Notes under the pieces: generated by a model | Told to the model about the DNA's origin: nothing | The model's input: the letters and a program-made list of their open reading frames with translations, nothing else | Database searches by the model: none | Shown: positions 47,537 to 62,200 of the stretch, one piece after another | How the letters are laid out: the number at the start of each line of letters is the position of its first letter | Numbering within the stretch: position 1 is the stretch's first letter | Made by a program: the position numbers and the translations under genes | Assembly (NCBI GenBank): GCA_028456385.1 | Contig: JALNQF010000051.1 | Location: 124,001-188,000 of the forward strand | DNA length: 64,000 bases | From: Ophiosphaerella korrae | Lineage: Eukaryota; Ascomycota; Dothideomycetes; Pleosporales; Phaeosphaeriaceae | Direction: 5' to 3'

Positions 47537-48413
47537 GTGTCTCCCCGCTTCCTTTTCTAGTCTTCATATCCCAGCATAGACTTCTTTCGTGGGCGGTAGT
47601 TCATCGGAGTTTTCGGCGATATAATGGCTCAATGCCACGGTTTCATTTTGAATGCATCGGATGAGTAACGATCAACATGATTGGGAGTAAAAGTTTGGAG
47701 GTGCGCATGTGCTCTCATAATAGGATTCATCCTCCGTAGAGACATAATTGAGAGGATAGTTTAACTTCATATCTTATGCTTGTTTGTGATGTTGTCAAGT
47801 CTGCTAAGCCTACATGACATCGGAACCTTGATTCATTTGTCCTTGTCATGTCCATGTCCTGTCCTTTGCTAAGTGATAGTACTTTTCAACATGCCTCAGA
47901 CAACTAAAGAGGGTATTAGTTTCGCGCTTTATTGTTTTTGTATCGGTTGATCCTATCCTCTAGCTACCTGTCATACCATTTTTCCCTGACTGCTATGACA
48001 CTGCCCTGGTTATATATTTGTTGTTCACAGCCATGAGCTTGGACTTCTTCGTCTATTCTGGTCCTTGTCAGGTAGACTTCCTGAAGCTTGCCTGTCGCAC
48101 TCACCTATGGTATCACCGCCTTTTCGCAAAGACAACAACCGTCTATCCCTGTATGGCTCTTGCAGCTTCGCTCATCTTCTTATGTTATGTTTCCCTCGGT
48201 GTGAAAAAAACGGAATAATTATTGTTCTTGCATTGATGCTTGATGTTTTACAATATTATGTAGTATAGCATTGACTAATTGAAATTTTTGAATTGCTCCC
48301 ATCTTGCTTACAACGATTCTGAAGGGAGATCTTTAGTAGTTCAGATACCATTAACGTGGTTAAAGTAGCTAGATGGGATAAATGCGTTGAAAATCAGCAA
48401 TATCTTTTACACA
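47537..48413. other. Convergent intergenic region, no gene seen
   Basis: About 880 bases between the 3' ends of HSP70 and the Emi1-like gene, A+T- and T-rich, presumably both 3' UTRs and spacer. A 66-codon frame at 48018-48218 has a hydrophobic composition but no sign of being a gene. Confidence 0.45.
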
Positions 48414-49007
48414 TCACGTCCTATTCCCTTTATCCGACATTCCAAATGCACCTACAACTTCCTCGCCAGGCTTTCTTGCTCTCCAAACATCCTCACTACT
48501 AGGTCCACTCTTGACCTTGAGTTCTTTATCCCTATAACGCTCCTGGACCATCCGCTCCTTAGTCTCACGCGGATTATAGCTGTTCTTGACCCTCATGCAG
48601 AACCAGAAATCGCTCCAGTGCTCGCTACACGAGCGTAATTGGCCATAGCGGTATATGTCGTTGAAGTGGCCGCCTAGCGAGGAGCAGTAGAATGCTGAGT
48701 CAAAGGCGGCGCGGCAAGACATTGTGCGTGGCAGATGGGGATCGAAGGGCTCGTCGGCTGGGTCTGGGGAAGTGGTTGGGGCGGGAGAGGGTTGGGAGAT
48801 GGCCGAGGTAGAGAAGGATGGCGGCGCGAGATGGGGGTGGGCGGCGTAGAAGTCAGGGTCGTGGGGTGCAGCGTCTGGCGGTGGACCCGATTGCGTGCTT
48901 GGATGGGGTATTGAGTCTGGCGATAGCATTTGTGGTTGTGATTGTGCTTGGGCTTGGGATTGCGATTTGGGGCTTGCGCCTGTGCCTGAGAAGGGCCACC
49001 AACTCAT
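48414..49007 (-). CDS. EMI1: Emi1-like twin CX9C protein (DUF3128)
   Basis: A single exon encodes 197 residues. The N-terminal half is Ser/Pro/Gln-rich and likely disordered (SQSQAQAQSQPQ). The conserved domain at about residues 95-141 contains two CX9C pairs, C98/C108 and C127/C137, in the segments SCRAAFDSAFYCSSLGGHF and LRSCSEHWSDFWFCMRVK. This is the coiled-coil-helix cysteine pattern of the DUF3128/Emi1 family. In yeast, Emi1 is needed for early meiotic gene induction and affects mitochondria; here the role is inferred from the family only. A charged region (NPRETKERMVQERYRDKEL) follows the domain. The gene diverges from VPS13. Confidence 0.86.
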   Translation of the reverse strand: MSWWPFSGTGASPKSQSQAQAQSQPQMLSPDSIPHPSTQSGPPPDAAPHDPDFYAAHPHLAPPSFSTSAISQPSPAPTTSPDPADEPFDPHLPRTMSCRAAFDSAFYCSSLGGHFNDIYRYGQLRSCSEHWSDFWFCMRVKNSYNPRETKERMVQERYRDKELKVKSGPSSEDVWRARKPGEEVVGAFGMSDKGNRT

Positions 49008-49624
49008 CGTGGGCCTGATGTGTATGTGCTGAGCGAAAGATATAAAAGCTCACCGAACTGGGTTGCTTGTGCTCAGTACTTGGATCGAAGTCACTCAAAG
49101 AAATCAAACATGGAGGTACAACTTCTAGCCAATAATGGCCGAGAAGGCCCGCCCCCAACTGTCTGTCCAATCATGTTCAAGCCCACGGACAACTCAATCC
49201 TACGTCATGCACATCTTCGCTCTTGGTAGCGCCTGCAGCTGCCTTGCGATAATCACTCCATCTCCAACTTTGCAGCGTTGGTGCGTTCTGGCTCGAATCT
49301 TAGACGCGTCTTGTGTAGGTTGCTACTTGGGGTTATTCTTCTCTTCGCTACTCTCCTTGCCATCATCTTGTACGATCCTCGGTAACATTTGAACTGCGGC
49401 ACTGAGCACAGAACCTCACGGCTCAATCCAGTATTTGCACATTTGCACCCCGCCTTCTGTTTACAGATTACGATACCCAAGAAGCGCACTCTTATTGCGC
49501 AACCACAGCAATTCCTTATGCCTTCTCAAAACCCGAGGACGTAAAAAACCGCTCCACCACCCCGCCACGCCGACAATCTCATCTATACGTACCGCGGCCT
49601 GCGTAACGGCCACAGACCGTCACC
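49008..49624. promoter_or_regulatory. Divergent promoter region EMI1-like / VPS13
   Basis: About 620 bases between two genes pointing apart. It has several short open frames but nothing protein-like. The right edge is C-rich just before the VPS13 start (CACCATGCTC). Confidence 0.4.
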
Positions 49625-52600
49625 ATGCTCGAGGGACTCGTATCGAACCTGCTCAATCGGTTCTTGGGCATGTATGTCCAGAACTTCGACCCCAAACAAC
49701 TCAATGTCGGCATCTGGTCTGGTGATGTTAAGCTACGCGACCTCGAATTGCGCCGTGAGGCTCTCGATCAGCTGCGCCTACCCCTGAACGTTATAGAAGG
49801 ACACCTGGGTTCTCTCACACTATCAATACCGTGGTCAAACTTGCGAGGGAAGCCGCTCAAGATCAACATCGAGGATGTCTTCCTACTGGCAGCGCCCAAG
49901 GAAGATGCCGACTACGATGCTGACGAGGAGGAACGCCGAGCACATGCTGTCAAAATGGAGAAACTTGATAGCGCAGAGCTGCTCAAGGAGCGCAACACGG
50001 AGGGCATGAGCGCCGAAGAGCAACAAAAGAACCAAAGCTTTACTGCCAGCTTGGTCACTGCTATTGTAGACAATGTCCAAGTCACAGTCAAGAACATCCA
50101 CATACGATATGAAGATTCTATATCAGATCCTGGGCATCCTTTCGCCCTCGGCCTCACGCTTGCCGATTTTAGCGCGGTCAGCACCGATGAGAACTGGAAA
50201 CCTACCTTCATTCAGGGCACCGCAGCCTCGACACACAAGTTGGCCACGTTAGGGTCATTGGCTATATACTGGGACACAGATGCGAAGCTCATTGGCACAG
50301 GAAAGGGCAACGATACCAAGGATGAGCAGCATATCGACCACGAAGACTTCATCGAGAAACTCAAGGGTATGATTGTTAGGGGCGACAATCCAGACTTGGG
50401 TGATCATCAGTTCATTCTAAAACCTATCAGCGGTCGTGCTGGCCTGGAGATGGACAAGACAGGCAAGCTTGACCGATCAAAGATGAAGGCTCGTCTCCTC
50501 TTTGACGAACTAGGTTTCATTATCGATGAAGATCAATATCGAGATGCTCTTATGCTTGTTGACTTGTTTCACTACTTCATTCGGCACCAAGAGTATAAGA
50601 AGTTCCAACCTAAGCCAAGTCCTAAGGAAGATCCTGCCGGATGGCTCAAATTCGCTGGGAAAGCTGTCCTCGATAAAATTCACGACAGGAATCGCAAGTG
50701 GAGCTGGGAGTACTTCAAGGAACGCCGAGATGACCGATTACGGTACATCGAGCTTTTCAAAAAGAAAAAGCGCGAGGAAAAGTTGACACCTGACGAGGCA
50801 AAGGACTTAGATCAGCTTGAGCGAAAACTCACGTATGAGGATCTTCGCTTTTGGCGATCTTTAGCGCGGAACGAACTACGTAAGGAAAATGTAGGGGTCA
50901 AGAAGCCGCCGCCCAAACAGACCTGGACTTCCTGGGTTTGGGGCACAAAACAGGAGGAGCAACATGAAGATGATACCCAGATATCCGAACAGCAACGCAA
51001 AGAGCTGTATGATGCTATTGCCTGGGACGAGAAGCAGGCTATAACAGAGGCTGTGGACATGCCAAGAGAGTACGTTAAGATGGAGGTAAACATGAGCCTC
51101 AGGACAGGAAGTTTTACACTCAAGCGCGATCCACATGGGAAGTCTAAAGAAATCCTCCGTCTACTATTCGATTCTTTCAGCACACAGTTCTTGCAACGGA
51201 CAGACTCGATGTTTGTCAAGGTTGCTCTCGAGGGTATGCGCCTTTACGATGGTACCACAGAAGGCAGTCTCTTTCCTCAAATCATCACAATCAAGGACGC
51301 TCCACCGGTACCAGACGATCAACGAATCAAGGAACTCAATGATGACGAAACCTCCAAGGATGACGAGGAGGAGGAAGAGGAAAAAGAAGACCCGTTCTTC
51401 CAGCTTAGTTTCGAGAAAAACCCGCTTGATGGGAGTGCGGACACCGCTCTAACAATGAAGCTGAAAGGCATGGAGTTCGTTTACAACCCGCATTTTGTAG
51501 TTGAGGTAGCAAAGTTCTTCAAGCCTCCAGAACGTCACATGGAATCGATCGGCGCGCTTATGGAAACTGCAGGCGCCACGGTAGAAGGCATACGGCAGCA
51601 GACACGCGCCGGGCTGGAATTTGCTCTGACTGAGCACAAAACCATTAACGCACAGCTAGATCTACAGGCTCCTCTCATCATTATTCCCGATTCTGTCACG
51701 AAGAAGTCAAGTAACTGCCTCATTCTCGACGCTGGTCACGCAAGCGTAACCAGCGAGCTTGTTGACAAGGAAACGTTGCGTGATATTCAATCGAAACAGC
51801 AGCAACAGTACACGGACGAAGACTACTTAAGGCTTGAGAATCTCATGTACGACAAGTTCAATCTAAAGCTGCAGTCGACGCAAGTGCTCATAGGGCCTTC
51901 GATTGAAGAAACCCGTGCCCAGCTTGATGAGGATGCGTCTTCGAAAAACCTTCACATCGTGGACAGAATCAATATGGACTTCAAAGTTGAGATTTGTATT
52001 GTCCCAAAAGCATCTGATCTGACAAAATTTCGCGTCTCTGGAAATCTTCCGATCCTTCACGCCTCCATATCTGATGCGAAGTACAAGAACTTGATGAAGC
52101 TCATTGATGTTGCAATTCCAAAGTTTAACGATGACGCCCCAAGCAAACAAGTTGTTGAAAGCGCCGAGGGCCCTTCAAACCTTAAACCAACAAGCGACGC
52201 AAAGGGTGACAAGGATCCTCTCGGTAGACCACGTTCGAAGTCCTTCCAGTTCTCAGCTCAGGAACACGAGCTTGTAATGGAAGAGGAAGGCGAAGACGAT
52301 AAAAATGAAAAGTTCGAAGATGCATCGGAAGAGACACAGACAACGAAGAAGGAGGCTCATATACACCAGCGAAACTTCGAATTCAAGTTCACCGTCGACA
52401 AACTGCAAGGCTCTTTATACAGGACTGATCCTGAAGGGAAGAAATCTGACCAGCTCTTGGTTGAACTCATCGCTGAAGACTTCGACCTCGATTTCTATCA
52501 AGAATCCTTCGAGATGGGCGCCGATGTTCGCCTGAAGAGTCTTGTTGTTGAAGACCACGTTGAAGAGGCCCCTATCCCAGAATTCCGAAACATCATAACA

Positions 52601-55600
52601 TCAGAAGATGTCTCATCAGATGAACAGAAAGATCTATTCACTTTGAAGTTCGTCAAGGTGAACAAACAATCACCTGAATTCCAGACCAAATACGAAGGCA
52701 TTGCTACGAACTTGGATGTTGCGGTTTCTACAATCAATCTTATTGTGACAAGACGGACCCTGTTGACACTGTTGGATTTCGTGCTTATCACTTTCACAAA
52801 TCCAGGGCAGCCTGAAAATCAGCAGGCCCAGATAGAGGCGAAGTCAGACGAGCCCCAAGAGCCCACTCAGCAGCCTCAAGCTGAGCCGGACAAAATACGG
52901 ATTCGAGCTGAACTCAAACGTATCGCGGTTGTACTCAACAATGACGGCATACGGCTTGCTACGTTAAGTTTGAACTCCGGAGATGTTGGTATCTTCCTTA
53001 ATGGGGGGACGATGCGCATTGGCGGCCGCCTTGGTAACCTTTCCCTTATCGATGATGTCAATCAAGGCGTTCCTGAAGAATCACCGCTTCGGCAACTTGT
53101 CACAATCGAGGGCAAGAATTTGGCCGATTTCAGTTACGAAACCTTCAATGCAGAGGCGGAAAGTTACCCTGGCTATGATATGGCTGTGGCGCTTAAGACA
53201 GGTTCGATCAAGATCAACTTCCTCACCGAACCATTCCGGAAGATCATGGAATTTGCTGTCAAATTTGGCAAGATGCAAGCCATTTTCAATGCAGCGCGAC
53301 AAGCAGCAGCGAATCAAGCCACACAAATACAGCAACGGGCTTCCAAGTTCCATTTCGATATCACTATTAGCACACCCATTGTTGTATTCCCACGAATGGT
53401 GATTTCAGACAAGGCAGACCAAGACACGCTGACTGCGAACCTCGGTGAAATATACGCAAAGAACACATTTGTTCCGCTAGATGATTCGAAAGATGCAGAC
53501 GTTGCCAACAAGCTCTCCGCTGGCATTAGAAACATCAAGCTGACCTCGAATCTCCATTATGACGAGAACCGATCGGAGGAGCTGGAGTTGATCGACAAGG
53601 TTGATCTTGATTTCAACATCACCATGGTAGAGCACAAGTCTAGAAATGAACGGCCCGATCTTGAGATTGATGGCTCAATGTCCAACATCAATCTGCGACT
53701 CACACCAGAACAAATGAAGTTCGCTTTAGAGATGTCACGAACCATACCGCAAGCATTTGCCACCCAATCAGATGAAGCCATAGATGAAGACATTCATTCC
53801 GAGTTGCCTGACTCTACAACGAAGCCTGCTCGCCAACTGACAGATAAGGAATCTTCAACTGGGGGCGCGTCGCAAGCTGTCACCTCTTCACAGGGGCCTG
53901 AACTGAGAGCAGATGACGAAAAATGGACTAAGCTTGATTTTGTCTTCAAGGTTGGCTCTATTGCGCTACAGTTGGTCAAATCTAATGAGGGAGAACCTGT
54001 TGGTGATATTGAGGCTGCCAGCCTTTCAAAGTTCTCCTTGAACGATACTAATGTCAAGGTTCGGATGATCAGTGATGGGGCAATGGAGGCCGAACTTGTC
54101 GTGCAGTCATTCACCATTCGAGACAGTCGCACACAAGGGACAAACAAGTTTAGAAAAATCATGTCTCTTATCAACAACGACGTTAAACAACAATTCATGG
54201 CTAGTGTCTCCATCTCGGGAGGTCAGGAGCGAAACATGATTGCGCTTTTGACAATCGACAGTCCGAGAATCATCCTAGCTTTGGACTATCTGTTTGCTTT
54301 GCAGGCTTTTGTCAATGCGGGGCTTGCCACAGATAAGCCGTTGGCTATCGAGGAAGCGGCCGGGAACGAGGAGATAGACAGTGACAACGAAGATGTAATG
54401 TCGCCAGATGGATCTCGGACCCTCGAACAGCCTCAGGCTACGACAGATACTGCTAACATAGGAATGAACATCTCTTTCCGCGTCAACCTTGTGGACGCAC
54501 AAGTAGTACTTATCGCCAACCCTGCGATGGCAACCTCAGAAGCTATTGTTCTTGGCACAAAGCAAGTGCTTGTATCGAAGCAGCAAGCGATGACATTGCA
54601 GGTTGATAAGGTCGGCATGTTCCTGTGTCGCATGGACCGCTTCGACACCAACCGTTTGCGTATCCTCGACGATTTCAGCATCCAGACGGCTCTCGATATG
54701 CGCAACCAAGGCTCAAAAGCGCCTCTAATAAGCATCAGTGTTGATGTCGAACCTCTTGTGCTCCGACTTTCACTACGTGATATTTTGCTAGCTATGCAGA
54801 TCGTCAACCGCGCGTCCGCAATGTCAGCAGGTGACGAGAAACTGCCATCCGAAGACGCCAAAAAGATCAAACCTTCAACACCTTCCAAGACGGCAAAGTC
54901 AACAATTGGGAAAACTTCCTCTTCTCGGCCCCGCGCGAAGTCCATCGCAACAACGAAACGATCAAGCCAGCATGGTCTCCATCCCTCAAGTCACTCCAGC
55001 ACCTCAACTGTACTGAAAAGAGAAGAGATGCATGTCAACATTGAAGGTATTCGCGTTGTTTTGATAGGCGACGTCCATGAAATGCCTATGCTTGACTGGC
55101 GTGTCAAGAAATTTGGCTTGGATGTGCGAGATTGGTCAGGTGCTATGGTTTCTGATACCTCACTCGACACTCTTATCAACGTCTACAACTTCTCAAAATC
55201 GGCCTGGGAACCTTTGATTGAACCTTGGAGCGTAGGTTTCCATATGGCTAAAGGCCAGAATCCTGATCGGATTTCTGTGGACGTGTATTCTCGAAAGACA
55301 ATGGAATTGACAGTGACAGCTGCCACCATTGCCTTGGGATCAAAGTCATTTGACTTCCTCGCTGGGGATGAGGACATCTTGTCCAAGCCTCGAGATAGCG
55401 ACGCGCCTTATCGTATCCGCAATCATACCGGGTTCAGTCTTGATATCTGGGCTGAGGGAAAGGAAGAAGAGGGTTACTCTACAAAGTTGGAAGACGGCGA
55501 AGAGCAGCCTTGGCGGTTTGAAGATCCCATGTCGACAAGAGAGACACTATCTACAGATGGCGCAAGCGGCATGGTTGGTATTCGACTTGGCGGAAGTGGT

Positions 55601-58600
55601 TTCGATACTCTTTCGCGCATACCAGTTCATCGTGAGGGAGAGTTCTTGTACAACCTCAAACCAAGACAGAATCGTATTCAGCATCGCATCTTGGTAGATG
55701 TCAAGCTTGGTGGTGACAATATCAAGAGCATCACATTCCGCTCGCCCTTGTTGGTTGAGAACAACACCCAGATACCCGTTGAGCTGGGCATGTTCAGCCC
55801 CGAAGACGGCCATCTTCTAAAGATTGATAAAATAGCGCCGGGCGATGCAAGGCCCGCACCTATTGGCTCAGCTTACATGCACCAAATTGTTGTTCGCCCA
55901 GATCAAGGCTTTGGCTATGCTTGGTCGAATGAGCGATTGTTCTGGAAGGATCTTCTGAAGCGTCCAACAAGAACTATCACCTGTCGTGAAGAGCAAGATG
56001 AACAATCACCGCCCTTCTACTTCCAATTGCATGCAGCATACGACAAGAAGGACCCTCTAACTGGAGTCTATCCATATATGTGTCTTCGTCTCCAAGCACC
56101 AGTTGAGATCCACAATCTTTTGCCATACGATTTCAAGTACAGAATCTATGACAGCAACACCAAGAAGGATTGGACAAATTTCCTTAGAAAGGGAGGTATC
56201 AGTCCTGTACACGTTGTTGAGCTTTCGCATCTCCTTCTCGTAAGCGTAGAAATGCAGGACGGTCCATTCCAGCCAAGTAAGTTTGGTATTATCAATTCAG
56301 CTGATCGAGAGAACTTCAGAAGAGAAAAGGTGCTTGAGGTTAAGGACGATAATGGCCAGACTTTACACCTCAACATGCACTTCTAGTAAGTCCCCCATTT
56401 AGCTGTTTCTTGGCATTTGCTAACATAACTAGTAATTTTCCTGATGGTGGTGGTGCCTTCAAGGTGGCAATTTTCAGCCCGTATATTGTGCTCAACCGCA
56501 CTGGTATCGAGCTCGACGTTCGTTCACAGCAGTTCATGGGTCAAGCCAAATCTGCTGCTGGCCAAAACGTCATGTCGAACAACCCCGATGAGCCTGGCAA
56601 GGCCTTGCCTTTCATGTTTTCCTACCCAAGCAACAACAAGAAGAATCGTGCTCTATTGAAGGTTGGTGATTCGAGCTGGAGTAAACCGCAAAGTTTCGAT
56701 GCGATTGGAAGTACCTACACAGTAGCCTTACCTTCGACCGTATCACGATCGGAGATGCAACTTGGTGTCTCGGTTGCGGAGGGCGAAGGTAAGTATAATT
56801 TGACCAAGGTAGTGTCTATTGCGCCGCGCTTCATCGTCAAGAACAAGATCAAGGAAGAACTCTTGATTCGTGAACCCGGTCAATCGGATTGGATGACACT
56901 GAAGGATGGCGATCTGCTTCCTCTTCGTTGGCTCCGACAAGGTGGATCGCCACAGTTGTCTCTTTGCTATCCCGGCGTCAACAACCAATGGTCTTCGCCC
57001 TTCCATATTTCCAGTGTTGGCAATGTACATGTCAAGCTATCGAAATCTGGCCAACGTCAAAAGCTGGTACGGGTTGACATTCTCATGGAGCAAGCGACAA
57101 TCTTCTGCCACATCAGTGTAGAGACTAAGCACTGGCCCTTTTCGTTCAAGAATATGAGCGACCAGGAGTTCTTGTACTGGCAACAAAACCCCCATTTAGA
57201 CGAAGATGAGGACGACCGTGGCTCTGGATTCCGCCCTATCAGGTATCGTCTACCTCCGCGAAGCATTATGCCTTACGCGTGGGACTTTCCTGCGGCAAAG
57301 AATAAGGAGATTGTCATTAGCGCGAATGGAAGGGAACGACACGTTAAGCTTGCTGAGATTGGTCCTTTGATTCCGTTCAAGGTTCCTCCTAGTCAGGAAC
57401 GCAGTGGTATGAAGGTTATTGATCTCAACGTCGTCGCGGTAGGCCCAACGCAAACACTCGAGATCTCGAACTACAAGCTGTCGAAGAGCTTATACAAACA
57501 GAAGTCTACGACTTCTTCCTCCACTACCACTGGCTTCGAAGTAAAGGATCAAGACACCGATGTTACCTTCAAGGCCCAGTTGCGATTTGCAGGTATTGGC
57601 CTCTCGCTTGTGAACAGACATCTGCGTGAGCTGGTCTACATTACGTTACGGGATATCGAGTTGAAGTACTCCGACTCCCCTATTTACCAAATGGTCAATC
57701 TGCAAGTCAAATGGGTACAGATTGACAACCAACTCTATGGTGGTATATTCCCGATTATTTTCTATCCCAGTGTAGTGCCAAAGACGGGCAAGGAGATGGA
57801 GGCGCATCCTATCTTCCAAACCACCATCACCAAGGTCAAGGACGATTCATACGGGGTGCTTTACATCAAGTACTTCACGTTCCTTCTTCAGCAGATGACC
57901 GTTGAGATTGATGAAGACTTTATTTTCGCAATGATTGATTTTGCTAACATCCCGGGAGCTTCGTGGTCAGAAGAGAAAGAAGGCAAGCTGTGGGATGACT
58001 CGCTTGATATTCCAGAACCCAAGCAGGAGCAATCAGGCCAGGATGTCTATTTCGAGCTTCTTCACCTCCAGCCTATGCAGATTGACCTGTCATTTGTGCG
58101 GACTGAGCGTATCAATGCCGAGGACACAATGAGCACGTCGAACCCGTTCATGTTCGCCGTCAATGTGCTCACGATGTCTATCGGTAATGTCAACGATGCA
58201 CCTGTTCGATACAACTCGCTTATCCTGGAGAATGCTCGAATTTCCACAACAGCCCTAATCACGAACATCAAGAACCACTACGTACAGGAATCACTCCGAC
58301 AAGTGCATGTCATCATCGGATCCGCAGACTTCCTCGGCAACCCAGTTGGCTTGTTCACTAATATCAGCTCTGGTGTTGCCGATATATTCTACGAGCCGTA
58401 CCAGGGTCTCGTCAAGTCCGACCGTCCAGAGGAGCTCGGTATCGGCATTGCAAAGGGTGCATCCAGCTTCGTCAAGAAGTCTGTTTTCGGATTTTCCGAC
58501 AGCATGGCCAAGTTCACAGGCAGCATGTCCAAGGGCTTATCTGCGGCCACGATGGACAAAGAGTTCCAAGATCAACGCCGTATGACACGCTCTCGCAACA

Positions 58601-59259
58601 GGTCAAAGCACGCACTCTACGGTATCACAGCCGGCGGCAACGCCTTCGCCAACAGTCTTGCCAGCGGCCTCGGCGGACTCGCCCGCCATCCCATCCAAGG
58701 CGCAGAAAAGGAAGGCGCGCTCGGCTTCGTAAAAGGCGTGGGCAAAGGCCTCCTCGGCGTGCCCACCAAAGCCGCCATCGGCGCCTTCGACCTTGCCTCC
58801 AACATGGCCGAAGGCGTCCGCAACACAACCACCGTCTTCGACCAAGAAGGCCTCGACCGCGTCCGCCTAACCCGCTTCATCGGCACCGACGGCATCGTGC
58901 GCCCATACTCCCAACGCGAAGCCCTGGGCCAATTCTGGCTCAAAACGTTGGACAACGGCAAGTACTTCAATGAAGACTACATTGCGCACTTGGAGCTACA
59001 AAACAAGGAGATGCTCGTCATGCTCACATACAACGGCGTCATGATGGTGCGCACGAAGAAACTAACCACGGAATGGGAAGTGTTGCTCAGAGATGTGCAG
59101 ACGATTAGCAAGGAGCGCACGGGGCTGGGGATTGCGCTCAAGGGCGGGAATCAAGGTCCGTTTGTGCCGATTGGGGATGAGGGCAGCCGCAATTGGTTCT
59201 ATAAGCAGATTGCTGTGGCGGCGAATGCATATAATGATAAGTGGAATGCGAAGGGGTAG
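49625..59259 (+). CDS. VPS13: Vps13 bridge-like lipid transfer protein
   Basis: Vps13 forms a long hydrophobic groove that moves bulk phospholipid between organelles at contact sites. Exon 1 is 49625-56385 and exon 2 is 56433-59259, with a 47-bp intron (GTAAGT...CTAACATAACTAG), giving 3195 residues, close to yeast Vps13. The N-terminus, MLEGLVSNLLNRFLGMYVQN, opens the chorein domain and continues NVGIWSGDVKLRDLELRREA. An acidic loop (about residues 575-585, DDEEEEEEKEDP) and a Ser/Thr/Lys-rich loop (about 1750-1800) look disordered. The splice (residue 2254) falls in the VAB/SHR-BD region, which reads LNMHFYNFPDGGGAFKVAIF when joined. The ATG_C-like helical region (for example GSADFLGNPVGLFTNISSG) and the final PH-like domain (EMLVMLTYNGVMMVRTKKL, ending in KWNAKG) complete the protein. 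No domain appears to be lost. Among the longest genes for its exon count in the window. Confidence 0.97.
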
Positions 59260-62200
59260 GGGTCAGATTGTTTAATGAGTAATGTATATCAGTGATATTT
59301 TTATGATAGGATAGTTGGGTTTGGCAGGACGGTAATGAGTAATAAGATTTGTCCTGGATTCTTGTGGTTTGGTGATGGTGTCGATTGAGGACGAGATTAA
59401 TGGCTCCAGGGTGGGCTGGATGTATTATGGAATGTGTAGTGTGATTCACCCATTGCATGGAAACGTAGAGTAGTAATCTTACCTTGACACAGCGCTCGAA
59501 CGCATTGTTCAACTCGAACCAATCGCTTTTCGCCCCCCATGAGGCATATCCAAGAGCAAGATATCAATCCTTGACAACACCCTAGGAAGAGCAAGATATC
59601 AACATCTTTGATACTCAAGGAACAGCAAACAGCAAGAAAACCCGGGGGCCAAAGCCAGTAAGCTCGCGCAGACAGAACGAGAGTTTATCTATGGCGAGCG
59701 CATAGATATTGACCTCTAACCCGGCTCCACAAGATAAGTCCCCCGACGGATCGAAACATGAAACGATATCAAAGACTAAAGGATGGCTTTGCATGAAATC
59801 AGATCTAGATTGATCAACTCGACATGTTAGCCGAGAAACCATCCGTGGAAAAAAGCAAGTGTAAAACATTTCAGCTTGTATAGAGTACTCTATGCGACTT
59901 TATGTATATTGCCACTTGCCGCCAGTGCGTGTTGTTGTTCTGATTAGCTCGGGTGTATGGCTGCGCCTCTATTGCTTCGTGAGGGGGGTGACGCCAGGTG
60001 TGGCACACCTTGGCCATAGCCATCTACCGGCGGATAGGACGTTAGGTTTGCGATGGCGCGGATAGAGCTTGATGGAGTTAGTTCGGATGCGTATGCGGGC
60101 CGAGCATTCTCCATGAGACCCAAGTAGAGGTGTGTGGTTGTATGAGGCTGTGATGTGAGTGCGACGTGTTGTGCCTGCTCGCCAACACTTGCAAACGAAT
60201 ACCGGTTCTCGGGTCAAATTGAGGCAGCGACTTGGAGCCGGCAAAGTGTCTATCCTATCAACAGCCAGCGCATTCCCTGCCCGGCATGCAACGCACGAAA
60301 AGCCAAAAGGGTCGGCCGCTGGAAGTAAACAGGTTGGGGGCACAAATGCCTCTTGTAGCCCTCCCTCTCTACCCATGCGCCAAGCTCCCGCGATGAAACA
60401 CCAAAGCGCTTGCATTCGGAAGCTCTTCTTCCTCTGCAAGGCCCAAACCGGCACGACTTGAGTCTATTACGGGCGTGCAGACAGATAGATCGCGCAAGCT
60501 GCCGTGTACCTGGCTGCTGCAACGGCTAGATTTGATCCGATGCGATCCATTCTGGGCGTGACACGAGCGGCTACCAAAGATGGGCGGCTACTATTTTGGC
60601 CAGCCGGATCCGTGCGAGCCGCGCAGGGAACATGGCGAGTGTAGCTACCGGTGCTGCAGAGCCGCATCGACCCAATGTCTGGCTGCCTACTGCTGGGGTG
60701 CAATGTGCATGGTTCACGGGAACTGGGAGAGACATGGGGAGCAAGATGAAGGTTTGTTAAATTGGGAATGCGGCCCACGCTGAGCGCGTGATGGGCGGCC
60801 AATCAGCTGGCACAGCGCACGAGGGCAAGTGGACGCGGCGACACCGAGTGTAATTTGGATAGAGTTGTCTGGAGTTGTGCGCGACGAGCCATTAGAGATG
60901 CAGAGTGGACGATGGCCACGAGCTTCTGGAAGGGGGACTGAGGGACTTGCCGAGGCAAGAGACGTGGTTGGCGTGAGGATTGAGGCGGTGCATGGTAGGA
61001 GAGAAGGGTGTCGGCTAGCCAGTGGTTGGCACAGAGCGTTTGGGCGCTGGCAGAGTGGCAGCATGGATTTCGTCATTCATGCGGTGGGCACTGAGGCCAG
61101 GTCATGCCTGGCGGAGCGGCCTTGGAAGCAAACAGGTGTTGAAACGAAGAGAAATGTTTGGCTGCCACGAGGGCCAATCGAGGGCTGGCATGAGGCTGGC
61201 ATGAGGCCCAACCCTGCGCATGACATGCCGATCGTTGAGAGTCAGAGTTACATGATGGACGCGCTTTTTTGTCCGTTGGAGATAGATTCATACTAGATTC
61301 ATACTACGTGGTGTAGCCAAGGGCAGGCTGGGTGGGTGGGTGGCATGCAGACGGAGGCCGGAGAAGCCTGCTGCCCGTACGAATAAAACGAGCAAATGGC
61401 GCACCAGGCTGCTGAGCCACAGACCTGCCCCCCTCGTCGGGCGTGTTGTAATGCTACGCTTGGCTTCCAACGCACTGCAACACACGCGCTCTGGGGGAGG
61501 CAAAAATGGGATTCCTTCCCAAAGCGGCGCGCATCAACCGCCTCGCATGCCCTCGCGTCGCTCCATTCTCGGCCGGCCTGCCACAGAGGCTGGGTAAACC
61601 GTCACCCGGAAATGCTGCCATCGGAGTCTGCCAGCATGACAGCTGTCTACACAGCAGCTTGCTCAAATGGCTCAGATATATGGAACGGCCGTGCTGCTGC
61701 TGCTGCGAGCTTGCACCCAGATCCACTCGTTACACCTCACCGCCTCACACCGCGACCCAACGTGACCTTCTCGGCCGTTGTCGTGCAGAAAACGTCTCCA
61801 GCATACTCTAGCATATAGTCTATCCCGCCGCCATCCATCCATTCATCTGCGCTCGCCTGCTACGACGGCCGTGCAGCTCTCAAACATCTCGCCCATCATC
61901 GAAACGCGAAACAGCAGCAGGATTATTGGCTCGCAGGGCTCCGCGCAGATTTAGGCCACAAGCGACTGGCTCCCGACTTGAAACCGACTATTCTGGGGTT
62001 CTGCATCCCAACTCTTGCAATCTTGGCCGTGCCCGAACAGCCAAACAGCCGCTGGCCGCCTCTTTGGTGGCGCGCTAACCTCCTGTCCCCGGCCCATTCC
62101 CGCCCTCGATTGGCTGAGCTTTGCAGCCGCCCTCCTCTCAAGTTTAGCATCCAGAAGAGCTGCCGCTGGGGTCTCGAGGGTATTAAGTATCACTTCTTCT